Shown here one piece after another: positions 7,607 to 17,053 of a stretch of 64,000 nt of DNA. A program made the translations under genes and the position numbers. Position 1 is the stretch's first letter; the number at the start of each line of letters is the position of its first letter. Below the pieces are notes generated by a model. It was not told the DNA's origin. It saw nothing but the letters and a program-made list of their open reading frames with translations, and did not search any database. The stretch is from assembly GCF_001424875.1 (NCBI RefSeq), contig NZ_LMCT01000001.1:700116-764115 (forward strand), read 5' to 3'. The DNA comes from Kitasatospora sp. Root107. Its GTDB lineage: Bacteria > Actinomycetota > Actinomycetes > Streptomycetales > Streptomycetaceae.

Positions 7607-9445
7607 CTAGGCGGCCTGCGTGAGCGGAGGGGTCTCCGGCATCAGCCCCTGCCGCTGCCGCTTGCGCCCGAACCGCGGCATCCCCAGGGTGATGAACGCC
7701 TCCGCCTGCATCGCGGCGAAGCCGATCCTCGGCAAGTCCCTGGTCTGCGGATACACCAGGAACCGCGGCTCCCACTCCGGCTGGAACTTCGCGTTGAACT
7801 TGTACAGCGACTCGATCTGGAACCACCGCGAGGAGAACACCAGCAGCCCCCGCCAGGCCCGCAGCACCGGCCCGGCCCCGATCCGCTCACCCCGCGCCAG
7901 CGCCGAGCGGAACATCGCGAAGTTGAGCGAGACCCGCCGCACCCCGAGCGCCGGCACGGCCTGCAGGGCCGCCACGATCAGCAGCTCGTTCAGCCCCGGG
8001 TCGGCCGCCCGGTCACGCCGCATCAGCTCCAGTGAGATGCCGTCAGACCCCCACGGCACGAAGTGCAGTACCGCCTTGAGGTCGTCGCCGGCCTCGCCCT
8101 CCTCGGGCGCCTTGTGGGCGGTGACCACCACGCAGTCGTCGTCGCCCGGGTCGCCGAACCGGCCGAGCGCCATCGAGAAGCCGCGCTCGGTGTCGGTGCC
8201 GCGCCAGCGGGCGGCGGCGTCGGCGATCCGGTGCTTCTCCTCCAGGGCCAGGTCGCCGACCCGGCGGACCTGGCAGGAGTAGCCGTTGCGCTCGATCCGC
8301 TTCACCATCTGCCGGACGTTGCGCATCGCCCGCCCGGAGAGCGAGAAGGTGGTGGCGTCGACGATCGCCTCGTCGCCGAGCTCGATCGCGTCCAGGCCCG
8401 CCTCCCGGGTCCAGATCTCGCCGCCCAGCTCGCTGCAGCCCATCACGGCCGGCACCCAGGCCCGCTCGCGGGCCTCGGTCATGAACACCTTGATCGCACC
8501 GGGCCAGGCCTCGTAGTCGCCCACCGGGTCACCGGAGGCGAGCATCACGCCGGAGACCACCCGGTACGAGATCGCCGCCTTGCCGGTCGGCGAGAACAGC
8601 ACGCTCTTGTCCCGGCGCAGCGCGAAGTAGCCCAGCGAGTCCCGCTCGCCGTGCCTGTCGAGCAGCGCCCGGACCTTGACCTCGTCCTCGGCGGTCAGCT
8701 CCGGCTGGGGCTTCTCCGGCCGCAGCGCCAGGTACGCGGTGGTGCCCGCGGTCAGCAGACCGAGCGCGCCGAGCGAGTACCCCACGTACCAGGCGACCCG
8801 GTCGGAGCGGTAGTGGATCGGGCCCTCGAAGCCGAACAGGCCGTACGCCACGTGCTCCAGCCGCTCGAACAGGCTCGGGTCACCGAGCTCCGAGCCGTGC
8901 CTGACCCCGACGATCACCAGTCCGAGCCCGACGCTGACCAGGGTCAGCAGGACGAACGCGACCACCGCCCGCCAGCGGGTGCGCGGGTCGGCCTTGGCGT
9001 AGAACTCGCGGTGGTGCACCAGCAGCACCGCGAACAGCACCATCGAGATCACCGCCGGGCCGACCTGGTGCCAGCGCAGCAGGTGCAGGCCGGCCCCGAT
9101 CGGGAGCAGCACGCAGACCGCGCGCCAGGCCCGGCGCTTCCGGCGGCGCAGCGCGTGCGCCAGTATCACCAGCAGCAGGCCGACCATCAGGGTGCCGGCC
9201 GCGGCCAGCGTGGTGGTGCCGCCCGGGAGCTGCCCGGCCAGCCAGTGCATCCTGGTGTTGCGCAGCTTGGGGAACACCGCACAGGCGATGTCGACCAGGC
9301 CGATCAGCAGAGCGGCGTACCCGACCGCACCGGGCAGCCAGGCACGGGGCACCGCGGCAGCCTGGGTACGCAGGTTCTGGAACCGGCGGCGCGGCTGTTC
9401 CTGCGGCGCCTCGGCGGACGGCTCAACGGGCACTGGAACGCTCAT
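7607..9445 (-). CDS. MprF-like membrane protein with phosphatidylglycerol lysyltransferase (DUF2156) domain
   Basis: A 612-residue protein. The first half holds about six transmembrane segments (e.g. GYAALLIGLVDIACAVF, TLMVGLLLVILAHAL, VVAFVLLTLVSVGLGLVIV). The C-terminal half is the GNAT-like domain of MprF/LysX enzymes, with GYFALRRDKSVLFSPTGKAA, GDPVGDYEAWPGAI, KRIERNGYSCQVRRV and the late SRWFQIESLYKFNAKFQPEW signature. Such proteins transfer an aminoacyl group from tRNA to membrane phosphatidylglycerol. No lysyl-tRNA synthetase domain is fused, so the donor tRNA must come from elsewhere. Specificity for lysine is assumed by family name only. Confidence 0.85.
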   Translation of the reverse strand: MSVPVPVEPSAEAPQEQPRRRFQNLRTQAAAVPRAWLPGAVGYAALLIGLVDIACAVFPKLRNTRMHWLAGQLPGGTTTLAAAGTLMVGLLLVILAHALRRRKRRAWRAVCVLLPIGAGLHLLRWHQVGPAVISMVLFAVLLVHHREFYAKADPRTRWRAVVAFVLLTLVSVGLGLVIVGVRHGSELGDPSLFERLEHVAYGLFGFEGPIHYRSDRVAWYVGYSLGALGLLTAGTTAYLALRPEKPQPELTAEDEVKVRALLDRHGERDSLGYFALRRDKSVLFSPTGKAAISYRVVSGVMLASGDPVGDYEAWPGAIKVFMTEARERAWVPAVMGCSELGGEIWTREAGLDAIELGDEAIVDATTFSLSGRAMRNVRQMVKRIERNGYSCQVRRVGDLALEEKHRIADAAARWRGTDTERGFSMALGRFGDPGDDDCVVVTAHKAPEEGEAGDDLKAVLHFVPWGSDGISLELMRRDRAADPGLNELLIVAALQAVPALGVRRVSLNFAMFRSALARGERIGAGPVLRAWRGLLVFSSRWFQIESLYKFNAKFQPEWEPRFLVYPQTRDLPRIGFAAMQAEAFITLGMPRFGRKRQRQGLMPETPPLTQAA

Positions 9446-9829
9446 GGAGAGTCAGCGTAGAGGCTGTTGCGGTCCGTTCTGTCACTCCGAAGGCGGAGTT
9501 GTGATGAACCTTCATGACAAATCCTTGATCTGGCAATCGGACCGTCAAGTTGGAACCCCAGTACGGTAATTGCTGGAGCCCCCGACGACGGCAGAGCCCT
9601 GGGGACGGGTGTGCCCCACCCGCCGAACGGCGGGGTGGGGCTTGGTGGAGCTCGCGGGGCGCACCTCGGCGCCGCACACGGTGGACGCCGCATTCTAGGC
9701 CCTCGGTTGCGGCCCCGGAGCACCCTCGTGACTACCCGTCCGGCGCAGCCCCACTGGCCCGGGCCCGACCGCCCGCAGCACGATGGTCCGTGACCCCCGC
9801 CGTGCTGACGGACGTTCAGTAGGAGAACC
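9446..9829. other. divergent intergenic region (MprF-like gene / ferritin-like gene)
   Basis: A 384-bp gap. It holds a possible leftward promoter for the MprF-like gene (TTGACG, complement of 9541-9546, with AAGGAT about 16 bp on) and a near-perfect hairpin at 9613-9641 (arm GCCCCACCCGCC) in the leader of the rightward ferritin-like gene. No credible ORF. Confidence 0.45.
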
Positions 9830-10582
9830 ATGCTCAGTACCCGTGCACTCTTCCAGCAGATCTATGCCGACGACGAGGCGTACCAGCTGTTCTGCAGCGT
9901 CGCCGCCGGTGGCGAGGACCAGGGCGGCTGGGAGAACGAGCGGATCACCGAACTCACCAACGACCCGGTGCTCGCCCCCAAGATCGCCCGGCACGGCGCG
10001 GACGAGCGCAAGCACGGCCGGATCTTCACCCAGCTGCTCAACAAGCGCGGCCTGAGCAAGGTCTCGATCCCCGGCGACACCGACTACTGCATGCTGCTCG
10101 AACGCCAGGGCATCGGCCTCTCGCACGACCGGCTCAAGTCCACCGCCCCGCTCGACGACCGGGAGATCATCACCTACCTGGCGCACAGCCGGGTCACCGA
10201 ACAGCGCGCCTCGGAGCAGATGCGGCAGCTGGTGAAGGCGTACGAGTCCAACCCCGAGCTCGACAAGGCCCTGCGGATGATCTCCGCCGACGAGGACAAC
10301 CACCTCGCCTACTGCCACGAGGAGCTCCTCCGGCTCGCGGCGGCGGGCCACGAGCCGTACATCCGGCACACCCTGGAGTCCATCGCCCGGGGCGAGATCC
10401 GCACCCACCGCGACGTCGGGCTGGCCGTGATGGCCGCGATGGGGCGCATCCTCGGCTGGCCGCGCTACCAGCGCCTCCTGCTGGCCGCCGGGCTGCACGG
10501 GCTCTACCTCTACGAACGCGCCATCGGCTGGCGCCGGATGGTCTCCCTCACCATGCCCACCAAACGCAACGCCCTCGGCTGA
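9830..10582 (+). CDS. ferritin-like diiron protein (MiaE-like)
   Basis: A 250-residue all-helical protein with spaced carboxylate/His motifs of a diiron site: ARHGADERKHGRIF (about residues 51-64) and RMISADEDNHLAYCHEELL (about 150-168), with further Glu in RVTEQRASEQ. This arrangement fits the ferritin-like superfamily that includes the tRNA hydroxylase MiaE, but I would not assign the tRNA reaction. The ATG at 9830 follows the Shine-Dalgarno sequence GTAGGAGAACC. It converges on folE, with repeat copy 3 between the stop codons. Confidence 0.75.
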   Translation: MLSTRALFQQIYADDEAYQLFCSVAAGGEDQGGWENERITELTNDPVLAPKIARHGADERKHGRIFTQLLNKRGLSKVSIPGDTDYCMLLERQGIGLSHDRLKSTAPLDDREIITYLAHSRVTEQRASEQMRQLVKAYESNPELDKALRMISADEDNHLAYCHEELLRLAAAGHEPYIRHTLESIARGEIRTHRDVGLAVMAAMGRILGWPRYQRLLLAAGLHGLYLYERAIGWRRMVSLTMPTKRNALG

Positions 10583-10619
10583 GGCCGCTCTGCCCTCCGG
10601 ACATCAGCCAGGCACTCCC

Positions 10620-10733
10620 CAGGGGCTCGGGGAACTGCGACGCCGACCCTTGCAAGGTGATCCGTACGTAGGTGGTCAGGCACTTTCGCAGTGACCCGCA
10701 CGCCAGATCTCCTCGCAGTTCCCCGAGCCCCTG
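10620..10733 (-). repeat. dispersed palindromic element, copy 3 (short subtype, reversed)
   Basis: A 114-bp element. The ends CAGGGGCTCGGGGAACTGCG and CGCAGTTCCCCGAGCCCCTG (20 bases each) are perfect inverted repeats. The interior reads GATCCGTACGTAGGTGGTCA, GGCACTTTCGCAGTGACC and GCCAGATCTCC, the reverse complement of copies 4 and 5. It sits between convergent genes. Confidence 0.92.
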
Positions 10734-10757
10734 TCTGCCGCAAGCGTGTGCCGACAG

Positions 10758-11366
10758 CTAGCGCCCGATGATCAAGCTCATCGCTTCGGCCCGGGTCGCC
10801 GGGTCGCGGAGCTGGCCGCGGACCGCCGAGGTGATGGTCTTGGCGCCCGCCTTGCGGATGCCGCGCATCGACATGCACATGTGCTCGCACTCGATCACCA
10901 CGATGGCCCCGCGCGGCTCCAGGATCCGCATCAGCGAATCCGCGACCTGGCTGGTCAGCCGCTCCTGGACCTGGGGGCGGCGGGCGTAGACGTCGACCAG
11001 CCTGGCCAGCTTGGAGAGGCCGGTGATCTTGCCGCTGGGGGACGGGATGTACCCGACGTGCGCGACGCCGCGGAACGGCACCAGGTGGTGCTCGCAGGTG
11101 GAGAACACCTCGATGTCCTTGACCAGCACCATCTCGTCGTGGCCGAGGTCGAAGGTGGTGGTGAGGACGTCCTCCGGCTCCTGCCAGAGCCCGGCGAATA
11201 TCTCCTGGTACGCCCGGGCCACCCGGGCCGGGGTCTCGAGCAGTCCCTCGCGGTCCGGGTCCTCGCCGACGGCGATGAGCAGCTCGCGGACGGCGTTCTC
11301 GGCACGCTTCTGGTCGAACGTCCCGATGGCGGCGGCGTCCTGCTCCAGGGTCACCGGGTCGATCAT
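10758..11366 (-). CDS. folE: GTP cyclohydrolase I
   Basis: A 202-residue enzyme converting GTP to dihydroneopterin triphosphate, the first folate step. Zinc and catalytic residues are visible in [12 protein letters not shown] and [13 protein letters not shown]. Other blocks are [36 protein letters not shown] and the C-terminal REAMSLI-like end ([11 protein letters not shown]). The chosen ATG is complementary to 11364-11366; the longer frame to 11453 lacks similarity to FolE. It follows ftsH on the same strand after about 100 bp. Confidence 0.96.
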   Translation of the reverse strand: MIDPVTLEQDAAAIGTFDQKRAENAVRELLIAVGEDPDREGLLETPARVARAYQEIFAGLWQEPEDVLTTTFDLGHDEMVLVKDIEVFSTCEHHLVPFRGVAHVGYIPSPSGKITGLSKLARLVDVYARRPQVQERLTSQVADSLMRILEPRGAIVVIECEHMCMSMRGIRKAGAKTITSAVRGQLRDPATRAEAMSLIIGR

Positions 11367-11467
11367 GCGTGCCTCGCTTGGTTCAAGGGTGAAGGGCCGA
11401 GCAGCACGAATGCCGCGCCTCCAGGGTACAAACCCTGGTGACGCGGCATCCATTCCGTACCGGTCGG

Positions 11468-13495
11468 TCAGCTTTCGGCCGGAGTCTCCGGGTGCTTGAC
11501 CGTGTCGACCACCGGGGCCGCGATCTCCGGCTGAGCGGCGTTGGTGAGCGCCAGCTCCTTCGGGGACTGCACCGGCGGACGGGTGGACGGCGTACGACGG
11601 GACGAGCCCGTCCAGGCCGGCCGGGCCGGGCGCCTGACGATGGAGCGGAAGATCTCGGCGATCTGCTCCTTGTTCAGGGTCTCCTTCTCGAGGAGCTCAA
11701 GCACCAGGTTGTCGAGCACGTCGCGGTTCTCGACCAGGATCTCCCAGGCCTCGTTGTGCGCGTTCTCGATGAGCTTCTTGACCTCCTCGTCCACCAGCCC
11801 GGCGACCTCTTCCGAGTAGTCGCGCTGGTGGCCCATCTCGCGGCCCAGGAACGGCTCGGAGTCACTCGTGCCGAACTTGATCGCCCCGAGCCGCTCGGTC
11901 ATCCCGTACTGGGTGACCATGGCGCGGGCGGTGGCGGTGGCCTTCTCGATGTCGTTCGAGGCGCCGGTGGTCGGGTCGTGGAAGACCAGCTCCTCCGCCG
12001 CGCGCCCGCCCAGCATGTACGCCAGCTGGTCGAGCATCTCGTTACGAGTGGTCGAGTACTTGTCCTCGTCCGGGAGCACCATGGTGTAACCCAGGGCCCG
12101 GCCGCGGGACAGGATGGTGATCTTGTGCACCGGGTCCGCGTTGGGGGAAGCCGCCGCGACCAGGGCGTGACCGCCCTCGTGGTACGCGGTGATCTTCTTC
12201 TCCTTCTCGGACATGATCCGAGTGCGCTTCTGCGGTCCGGCAACGACCCGGTCGATGGCCTCGTCCAGGATGTTGTTGTCGATCAGCTTCTTGTCCGAAC
12301 GGGCCGTCAGCAGGGCGGCTTCGTTCAGGACGTTGGAGAGATCGGCACCGGTGAAGCCGGGGGTGCGCTTGGCGACGGCCTTGAGGTCGACGTCCGGCGC
12401 GACCGGCTTGCCCTTCTGGTGCACCTTGAGGATCTCCAGGCGGCCCAGCAGGTCCGGGCGGTCGACCGCGATCTGGCGGTCGAATCGGCCGGGGCGCAGC
12501 AGCGCCGGGTCCAGGATGTCCGGGCGGTTGGTGGCGGCGATCAGGATGACGCCGCCCTTCACGTCGAAGCCGTCCATCTCGACCAGCAGCTGGTTGAGAG
12601 TCTGCTCGCGCTCGTCGTGACCGCCGCCGAGGCCGGCGCCGCGGTGGCGGCCGACCGCGTCGATCTCGTCGACGAAGACGATCGCCGGGGCGTTCGCCTT
12701 GGCCTGCTCGAACAGGTCACGGACCCGGGAGGCACCGACACCGACGAACATCTCGACGAAGTCGGAGCCGGAGATGGAGTAGAACGGGACGCCCGCCTCG
12801 CCGGCCACGGCACGCGCCAGCAGGGTCTTGCCCGTCCCGGGCGGGCCGTACAGCAGCACGCCCTTGGGGATCTTGGCGCCGACCGCCTGGAACTTGGCCG
12901 GCTCCTGCAGGAACTCCTTGATCTCGTGGAGCTCCTCGACCGCCTCGTCCGCGCCTGCGACGTCGGAGAAGGTGGTCTTCGGGGTGTCCTTGGTCAGCAG
13001 CTTGGCCTTGGACTTGCCGAACTGCATGACCCGCGAGCCGCCGCCCTGCATCTGGTTCATCAGGAAGAGGAACACCAGCACGATGATGACGATCGGCAAC
13101 ATCGACAGCAGCACGCTGACGAAGGTGGACTGCTTCTCGGGGACGACGGTGTAACCGTTGGGAACCAGGCCGGGGTTCTTGCTCAGGTCGGCCGCGACAG
13201 CGGCGCCCTGGTCTCCGATGTACGAGGCCTGGAACTTGGAGCCGGAGGGAACCTTGCCATTGCTGCCAACCGGCAGCTTCTGACCGTCCCTCAGCTCGAC
13301 CTTGATCAGATTCGAGTCGCCGGTGGTGATCTGCACCGACTTCGCCTGATTGTTGTTGATCGCAGCCACGATCTGGCTGGTGTCCACCGTCTTGGAGCCG
13401 CTCGAGTCGGAGACGACCTGCATCAGCACAATGACGGCTAGGACGGCCAGCACGATCCACATGATCGGCGCACGGAAGTATCGCTTGACGTCCAT
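11468..13495 (-). CDS. ftsH: ATP-dependent zinc metalloprotease FtsH
   Basis: A 675-residue membrane AAA+ protease. It has a first transmembrane segment at about residues 10-30, an extracytoplasmic domain, and a second segment ([20 protein letters not shown]). Then come Walker A GPPGTGKT, Walker [12 protein letters not shown], the second region of homology [20 protein letters not shown], zinc ligands HEGGH, and SNDIEKAT with the third-ligand Asp. The C-terminus is a disordered Pro/Ala-rich tail. It degrades membrane and short-lived regulatory proteins. The ATG at 13493-13495 is used; a GTG at 13531 would add 12 residues. The order hpt-ftsH-folE is standard for the group. Confidence 0.97.
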   Translation of the reverse strand: MDVKRYFRAPIMWIVLAVLAVIVLMQVVSDSSGSKTVDTSQIVAAINNNQAKSVQITTGDSNLIKVELRDGQKLPVGSNGKVPSGSKFQASYIGDQGAAVAADLSKNPGLVPNGYTVVPEKQSTFVSVLLSMLPIVIIVLVFLFLMNQMQGGGSRVMQFGKSKAKLLTKDTPKTTFSDVAGADEAVEELHEIKEFLQEPAKFQAVGAKIPKGVLLYGPPGTGKTLLARAVAGEAGVPFYSISGSDFVEMFVGVGASRVRDLFEQAKANAPAIVFVDEIDAVGRHRGAGLGGGHDEREQTLNQLLVEMDGFDVKGGVILIAATNRPDILDPALLRPGRFDRQIAVDRPDLLGRLEILKVHQKGKPVAPDVDLKAVAKRTPGFTGADLSNVLNEAALLTARSDKKLIDNNILDEAIDRVVAGPQKRTRIMSEKEKKITAYHEGGHALVAAASPNADPVHKITILSRGRALGYTMVLPDEDKYSTTRNEMLDQLAYMLGGRAAEELVFHDPTTGASNDIEKATATARAMVTQYGMTERLGAIKFGTSDSEPFLGREMGHQRDYSEEVAGLVDEEVKKLIENAHNEAWEILVENRDVLDNLVLELLEKETLNKEQIAEIFRSIVRRPARPAWTGSSRRTPSTRPPVQSPKELALTNAAQPEIAAPVVDTVKHPETPAES

Positions 13496-13739
13496 CCATG
13501 CGGGGCGTTGCCGCCCCGTCCCTCCTGCCACTCAACGGCGCTGCACGGCTGTGGGCCGTCGGCGCATTCCGGGTATGTGCTCATCAGAAGAGCGGTTAAT
13601 GGGACCGTACCGCAGTCCTCTCCGCCCAAGGCGGGAGCACGACGACTACGACGTATTTTCCTACCCCCGCACAACGGGCGGGAACATCGCACTGTTCCCG
13701 CCCGTCGCCCGATTGGGGCAGCTGTTGTCCGACGGTCCG

Positions 13740-14294
13740 TCAGCCCCCGTAGACGTGCGGGGCCAGCGTGCCGATGAACGGCAGGTTGCGGAGCTTCTCG
13801 GCGTAGTCCAGGCCGTAGCCGACCACGAACTCGTTCGGGATGTCGAACCCGACGTACTTGACGTCGATCTCGACCTTGGCCGCGTCGGGCTTGCGGAGCA
13901 GGGTGCAGACCTCCAGCGAGGCCGGGCCGCGCGAGCCCAGGTTGCCCAGCAGCCAGGACAGCGTCAGACCGGAGTCGATGATGTCCTCGACGATCAGGAC
14001 GTCACGGCCGGCGATGTCGGTGTCGAGGTCCTTCAGGATCCGGACCACGCCGGAGGACTTGGTGCCCATCCCGTAGGAGGAGACCGCCATCCAGTCCATC
14101 GTCACCTGCGAGTGCAGCGCGCGAGCCAGGTCGGCCATCACCATCACGGCGCCCTTGAGCACGCCGACGATCAGCAGATCCCGTCCGGCGTAGTCCTGGT
14201 CGATCCGCGCCGCCAGCTCCAGCAGCTTGGCGTCGATCTCGTCCTTGCTGATGAGCACCTTCGCCAGGTCGGCGCCCATGTCGTTGTGATCCAC
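13740..14294 (-). CDS. hpt: hypoxanthine phosphoribosyltransferase
   Basis: A 184-residue purine salvage enzyme making IMP or GMP from hypoxanthine or guanine and PRPP. The PRPP loop is [16 protein letters not shown]; other blocks are [31 protein letters not shown], and [20 protein letters not shown] near the C-terminus. The length matches the family. A second ATG occurs five codons in. It lies between tilS and ftsH, about 70 bp from tilS, consistent with a tilS-hpt-ftsH transcription unit. Confidence 0.95.
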   Translation of the reverse strand: MDHNDMGADLAKVLISKDEIDAKLLELAARIDQDYAGRDLLIVGVLKGAVMVMADLARALHSQVTMDWMAVSSYGMGTKSSGVVRILKDLDTDIAGRDVLIVEDIIDSGLTLSWLLGNLGSRGPASLEVCTLLRKPDAAKVEIDVKYVGFDIPNEFVVGYGLDYAEKLRNLPFIGTLAPHVYGG

Positions 14295-14361
14295 CGGGGA
14301 TACGTCCTCAAACGTTCGGGGTCCTGTGTCGGCGGCGGCCCTGCGACCAGGTGTTCACTTG

Positions 14362-15486
14362 TCAGTCGCTCTGTCGCCGAAACACCAGCGTGCCACACCT
14401 ACGGGTGACCTCCACGCCACCGGGTAGGTGCAACGGCCCCTGGCCGCGCCAGCCGGTCACCAGCAGGTCCACGGTTTCCAGGTGACGGGCGAACAGATCC
14501 CCGGCCGGGCAGCCCGCCCGGAGCGCGGCCCGGCGGAGCAGCCGGCGGCGGACGGCGCAGGGCAGTTCGGCCAGCTTCGAGACGTCCAACGCCCCTTCGG
14601 CCGTCCGGAGGTCGCGCTCGGCCAGCGCGGCCCACTGGTCCAGCGCGTCGGCGTCGTCCCGGAACAGCCGGGCGGTCCTGGCCAGCGCCTCGACCACTCC
14701 GGCGCCGAGGTGCTTCTCCAGCACCGGCAGCACCTCGTGCCTGACCCGGGAGCGGGTGTAGGCCGGGTCGCTGTTGTGCGGGTCGTCCCAGACCGGGATG
14801 GACTGGGCGGAGCAGGCCTGTCGGGTGGCGGCCCGGTCGAGCTCCAGCAGCGGGCGGCGGTAGCGGCCCTTCTGCGCGGGCATCCCGGCCAGCGAGCGGG
14901 AGCCGGAGCCGCGGGCCAGGCCGAGCAGCACCGTCTCCGCCTGGTCGTCCCTGGTGTGGCCGAGCAGTACGGCCTCCGCGCCGAGCCGGTCGGCGGCCTC
15001 GTCCAGCGCGGCGTACCTGGCCTCCCGGGCGGCGTTCTCCGGGCCGCCCTGACGGCCCACCAGCACCGGGACCGCCTCCACCGGGTCCAGGCCCAGCTCG
15101 CGCAGCCGCTCGGCCACCTGCTGGGCCCGCTCGGCCGAACCGGCCTGGAGTCCGTGATCCACCGTCACCGCGCCGACCCGCAGGCCGAGCTTGGGCGCCT
15201 CGAAGGCGGTGGCGATGGCGAGCGCCATCGAGTCGGCGCCACCGCTGACCGCGACCAGCACCAGCGGGGAGCCGGGCGCGGCGGGCGTACGGGGCAGGCC
15301 GGAGGGGTGTCGGCGGGCGTTGCCGATCAGGGTGGTGGCACCGGCGGCGCCACTCAGGGCGAGCTCGGACGGGCGGCTGCGGGGCGCCCGGGCGGCGGGG
15401 GTGGTCTCGCCCAGGTCGGCGGCGAGCTCGGCGAGCGTACGGCGGACGGCGAGGCGTATCGCCGCGACAGCGGGGTGTGGTCCCAC
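14362..15486 (-). CDS. tilS: tRNA(Ile)-lysidine synthetase
   Basis: A 374-residue enzyme that makes lysidine at C34 of the AUA-reading tRNA-Ile. The N-type PP-loop ATPase motif is [13 protein letters not shown] at about residues 83-95, followed by [22 protein letters not shown] and YRRPLLEL. The C-terminal part (about 230-374) is the shorter actinobacterial substrate-binding domain. An N-terminal Ala/Pro-rich stretch of about 30 residues precedes the core, so a later start is possible. It lies upstream of hpt on the same strand. Confidence 0.95.
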   Translation of the reverse strand: MGPHPAVAAIRLAVRRTLAELAADLGETTPAARAPRSRPSELALSGAAGATTLIGNARRHPSGLPRTPAAPGSPLVLVAVSGGADSMALAIATAFEAPKLGLRVGAVTVDHGLQAGSAERAQQVAERLRELGLDPVEAVPVLVGRQGGPENAAREARYAALDEAADRLGAEAVLLGHTRDDQAETVLLGLARGSGSRSLAGMPAQKGRYRRPLLELDRAATRQACSAQSIPVWDDPHNSDPAYTRSRVRHEVLPVLEKHLGAGVVEALARTARLFRDDADALDQWAALAERDLRTAEGALDVSKLAELPCAVRRRLLRRAALRAGCPAGDLFARHLETVDLLVTGWRGQGPLHLPGGVEVTRRCGTLVFRRQSD

Positions 15487-15698
15487 GGGTAAGCACTCCT
15501 TGGCGGAGAGGCGGAGCGGATGGTGACGCGGCGTCAGCTCACAGTCACCGGGTGCTCACAGATGGTCGCAGAATCCGGGCACCGGCTACGCCACCCGCGC
15601 CACCGGTACGACCACCGTCCCACGTACGAGTGAATGAAGAAACGTTCATCCGCAGCCAACGGGTCAACCGGCGCGAACATGCGGACGATCCGGGTCGC

Positions 15699-16853
15699 TC
15701 AGGGAGTCACCCGGGCCACCCAGGCGGCCGGGTTGTGGATCTCCTCGCGGGTCGGCAGCGTGTTCGGCGAGGTCCAGACCCGGTTGAAACCGTCCATCCC
15801 GACCCGGTTCACCACGCCGCGGACGAAGACCGCACCGTCCTGGTACTGCCGCAGCTTGGCGTCCATCCCGAGCAGCCGACGGATCACCAGATCCAGCCGG
15901 CCCGCACCACCGGCCCGGCGCAGCTGGAACTTCTCCCGGATCTCCGCCACGCTCGGCACCACGGCCGGGCCGACCCCGTCCATCACCACGTCGGCATGCC
16001 CCTCCAGCAGGGACATCACCGCGGTCAGCCGGTTCAGCGTCTCCCGCTGCTGCGGGGACTGGACCGCCTCCAGCAGGGTGCCCCGGCGCTCCTCGCCCCG
16101 CCCGGCCAGCATCTCCCTGGCCCGGTCCAGCATCGCCGCCGGATCGACGTCGGTCTGGGCCAGGAAGGACTGCACCTCGGACTGGATGTGGTCGCGCAGC
16201 CACGGCACGGCGGTGAACTGGGTCCGGTGGGTCTCCTCGTGCAGACAGACCCAGAGCCGGAAGTCGTGCGGGTGCACGTCCAGTTCGCGCTCGACCTGGA
16301 CGATGTTCGGCGCCACCAGCAACAGCCGACCCGGGGTCAGCGGCCGGAGCGCCCGACGCGGCGTGTCCAGGATGCCCGCCGGACTGTCCGGAGCCTCCGG
16401 CAGCGCACCGGGGAACTCGGCCGGGGCGAAGGTCTCGTACTGGCCCAGCACCTTCCCCGACAGGAACGCCAGCACCGCACCGACCTCGACCCCGGTGGCC
16501 TTCTCGCCGAGCGAACCCAGCGCCGCCGAACCGGGCGAGTCCGAACGCCGGGCCTGCAGCTTCTCCACCAGCGGCCGGACGACGGTCCGGAAGCCCGCCA
16601 CGTTGGCCCTGATCCAGCCCGGCCGGTCCACCACCAGCACCGGGGTGGCATCCATCGTCAGCAGGCTGCTCGATCCCATCCGGGTGAACGCCCGGACGTG
16701 CTCCTCCGCCTCCAGCGCGTGCCGACGCAGCTCCGAGACCACCGCCCGCGCCTCACCCCGGCTCACCACCGGGCCCGGCCGGGCCAGCCGGATCGCCGTC
16801 GCGACCGCGAGATCCCAGTCGACCATCCCAGCCCCGCCACGCGCGCTCGTCAT
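15699..16853 (-). CDS. zinc-dependent metalloprotease (DUF2342 / F420-biosynthesis-associated family)
   Basis: A 384-residue protein with the gluzincin motif HEETHRTQF (about residue 215), giving the two His ligands and catalytic Glu. Also visible are VVDRPGWIRANVAGFR near the N-terminus, the VAPNIVQVERELDV strand before the motif, and LEGHADVVMDGVGPAVVPSV, with a likely third ligand. It belongs to the DUF2342 family, usually next to dacB and tilS in actinobacteria; the substrate is unknown. The ATG complementary to 16851-16853 is preceded by GTGAGG. An extension to 16889 is possible but less likely. Confidence 0.88.
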   Translation of the reverse strand: MTSARGGAGMVDWDLAVATAIRLARPGPVVSRGEARAVVSELRRHALEAEEHVRAFTRMGSSSLLTMDATPVLVVDRPGWIRANVAGFRTVVRPLVEKLQARRSDSPGSAALGSLGEKATGVEVGAVLAFLSGKVLGQYETFAPAEFPGALPEAPDSPAGILDTPRRALRPLTPGRLLLVAPNIVQVERELDVHPHDFRLWVCLHEETHRTQFTAVPWLRDHIQSEVQSFLAQTDVDPAAMLDRAREMLAGRGEERRGTLLEAVQSPQQRETLNRLTAVMSLLEGHADVVMDGVGPAVVPSVAEIREKFQLRRAGGAGRLDLVIRRLLGMDAKLRQYQDGAVFVRGVVNRVGMDGFNRVWTSPNTLPTREEIHNPAAWVARVTP

Positions 16854-16906
16854 GCCCTCACCGTACGGGACCGTGCCCCTGAGGCACACGCCTAAGTTGC
16901 ACTACC

Positions 16907-17021
16907 CAGGGGCTCGGGGAACTGCGAGGAGATCTGGCGCTCGGGTCACTGCGAAAGTGCCTGACCACTTACGTACGGATCACCTTGCACGAGGTCGGCG
17001 TCGCAGTTCCCCGAGCCCCTG
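16907..17021 (+). repeat. dispersed palindromic element, copy 4 (short subtype)
   Basis: A 115-bp element with arms CAGGGGCTCGGGGAACTGCG and CGCAGTTCCCCGAGCCCCTG and interior GAGGAGATCTGGCG, TCACTGCGAAAGTGCCTGAC, TTACGTACGGATCACCTTGC and ACGAGGTCGGCG. The 5' flank TAAGTTGCACTACC is shared with copy 6, so homology extends about 15 bp beyond the palindrome. It lies between tandem leftward genes (dacB and the metalloprotease). Confidence 0.92.
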
Positions 17022-17053
17022 ATGGCTGATGCCCGGAGAGCGGGTGCCCCCAG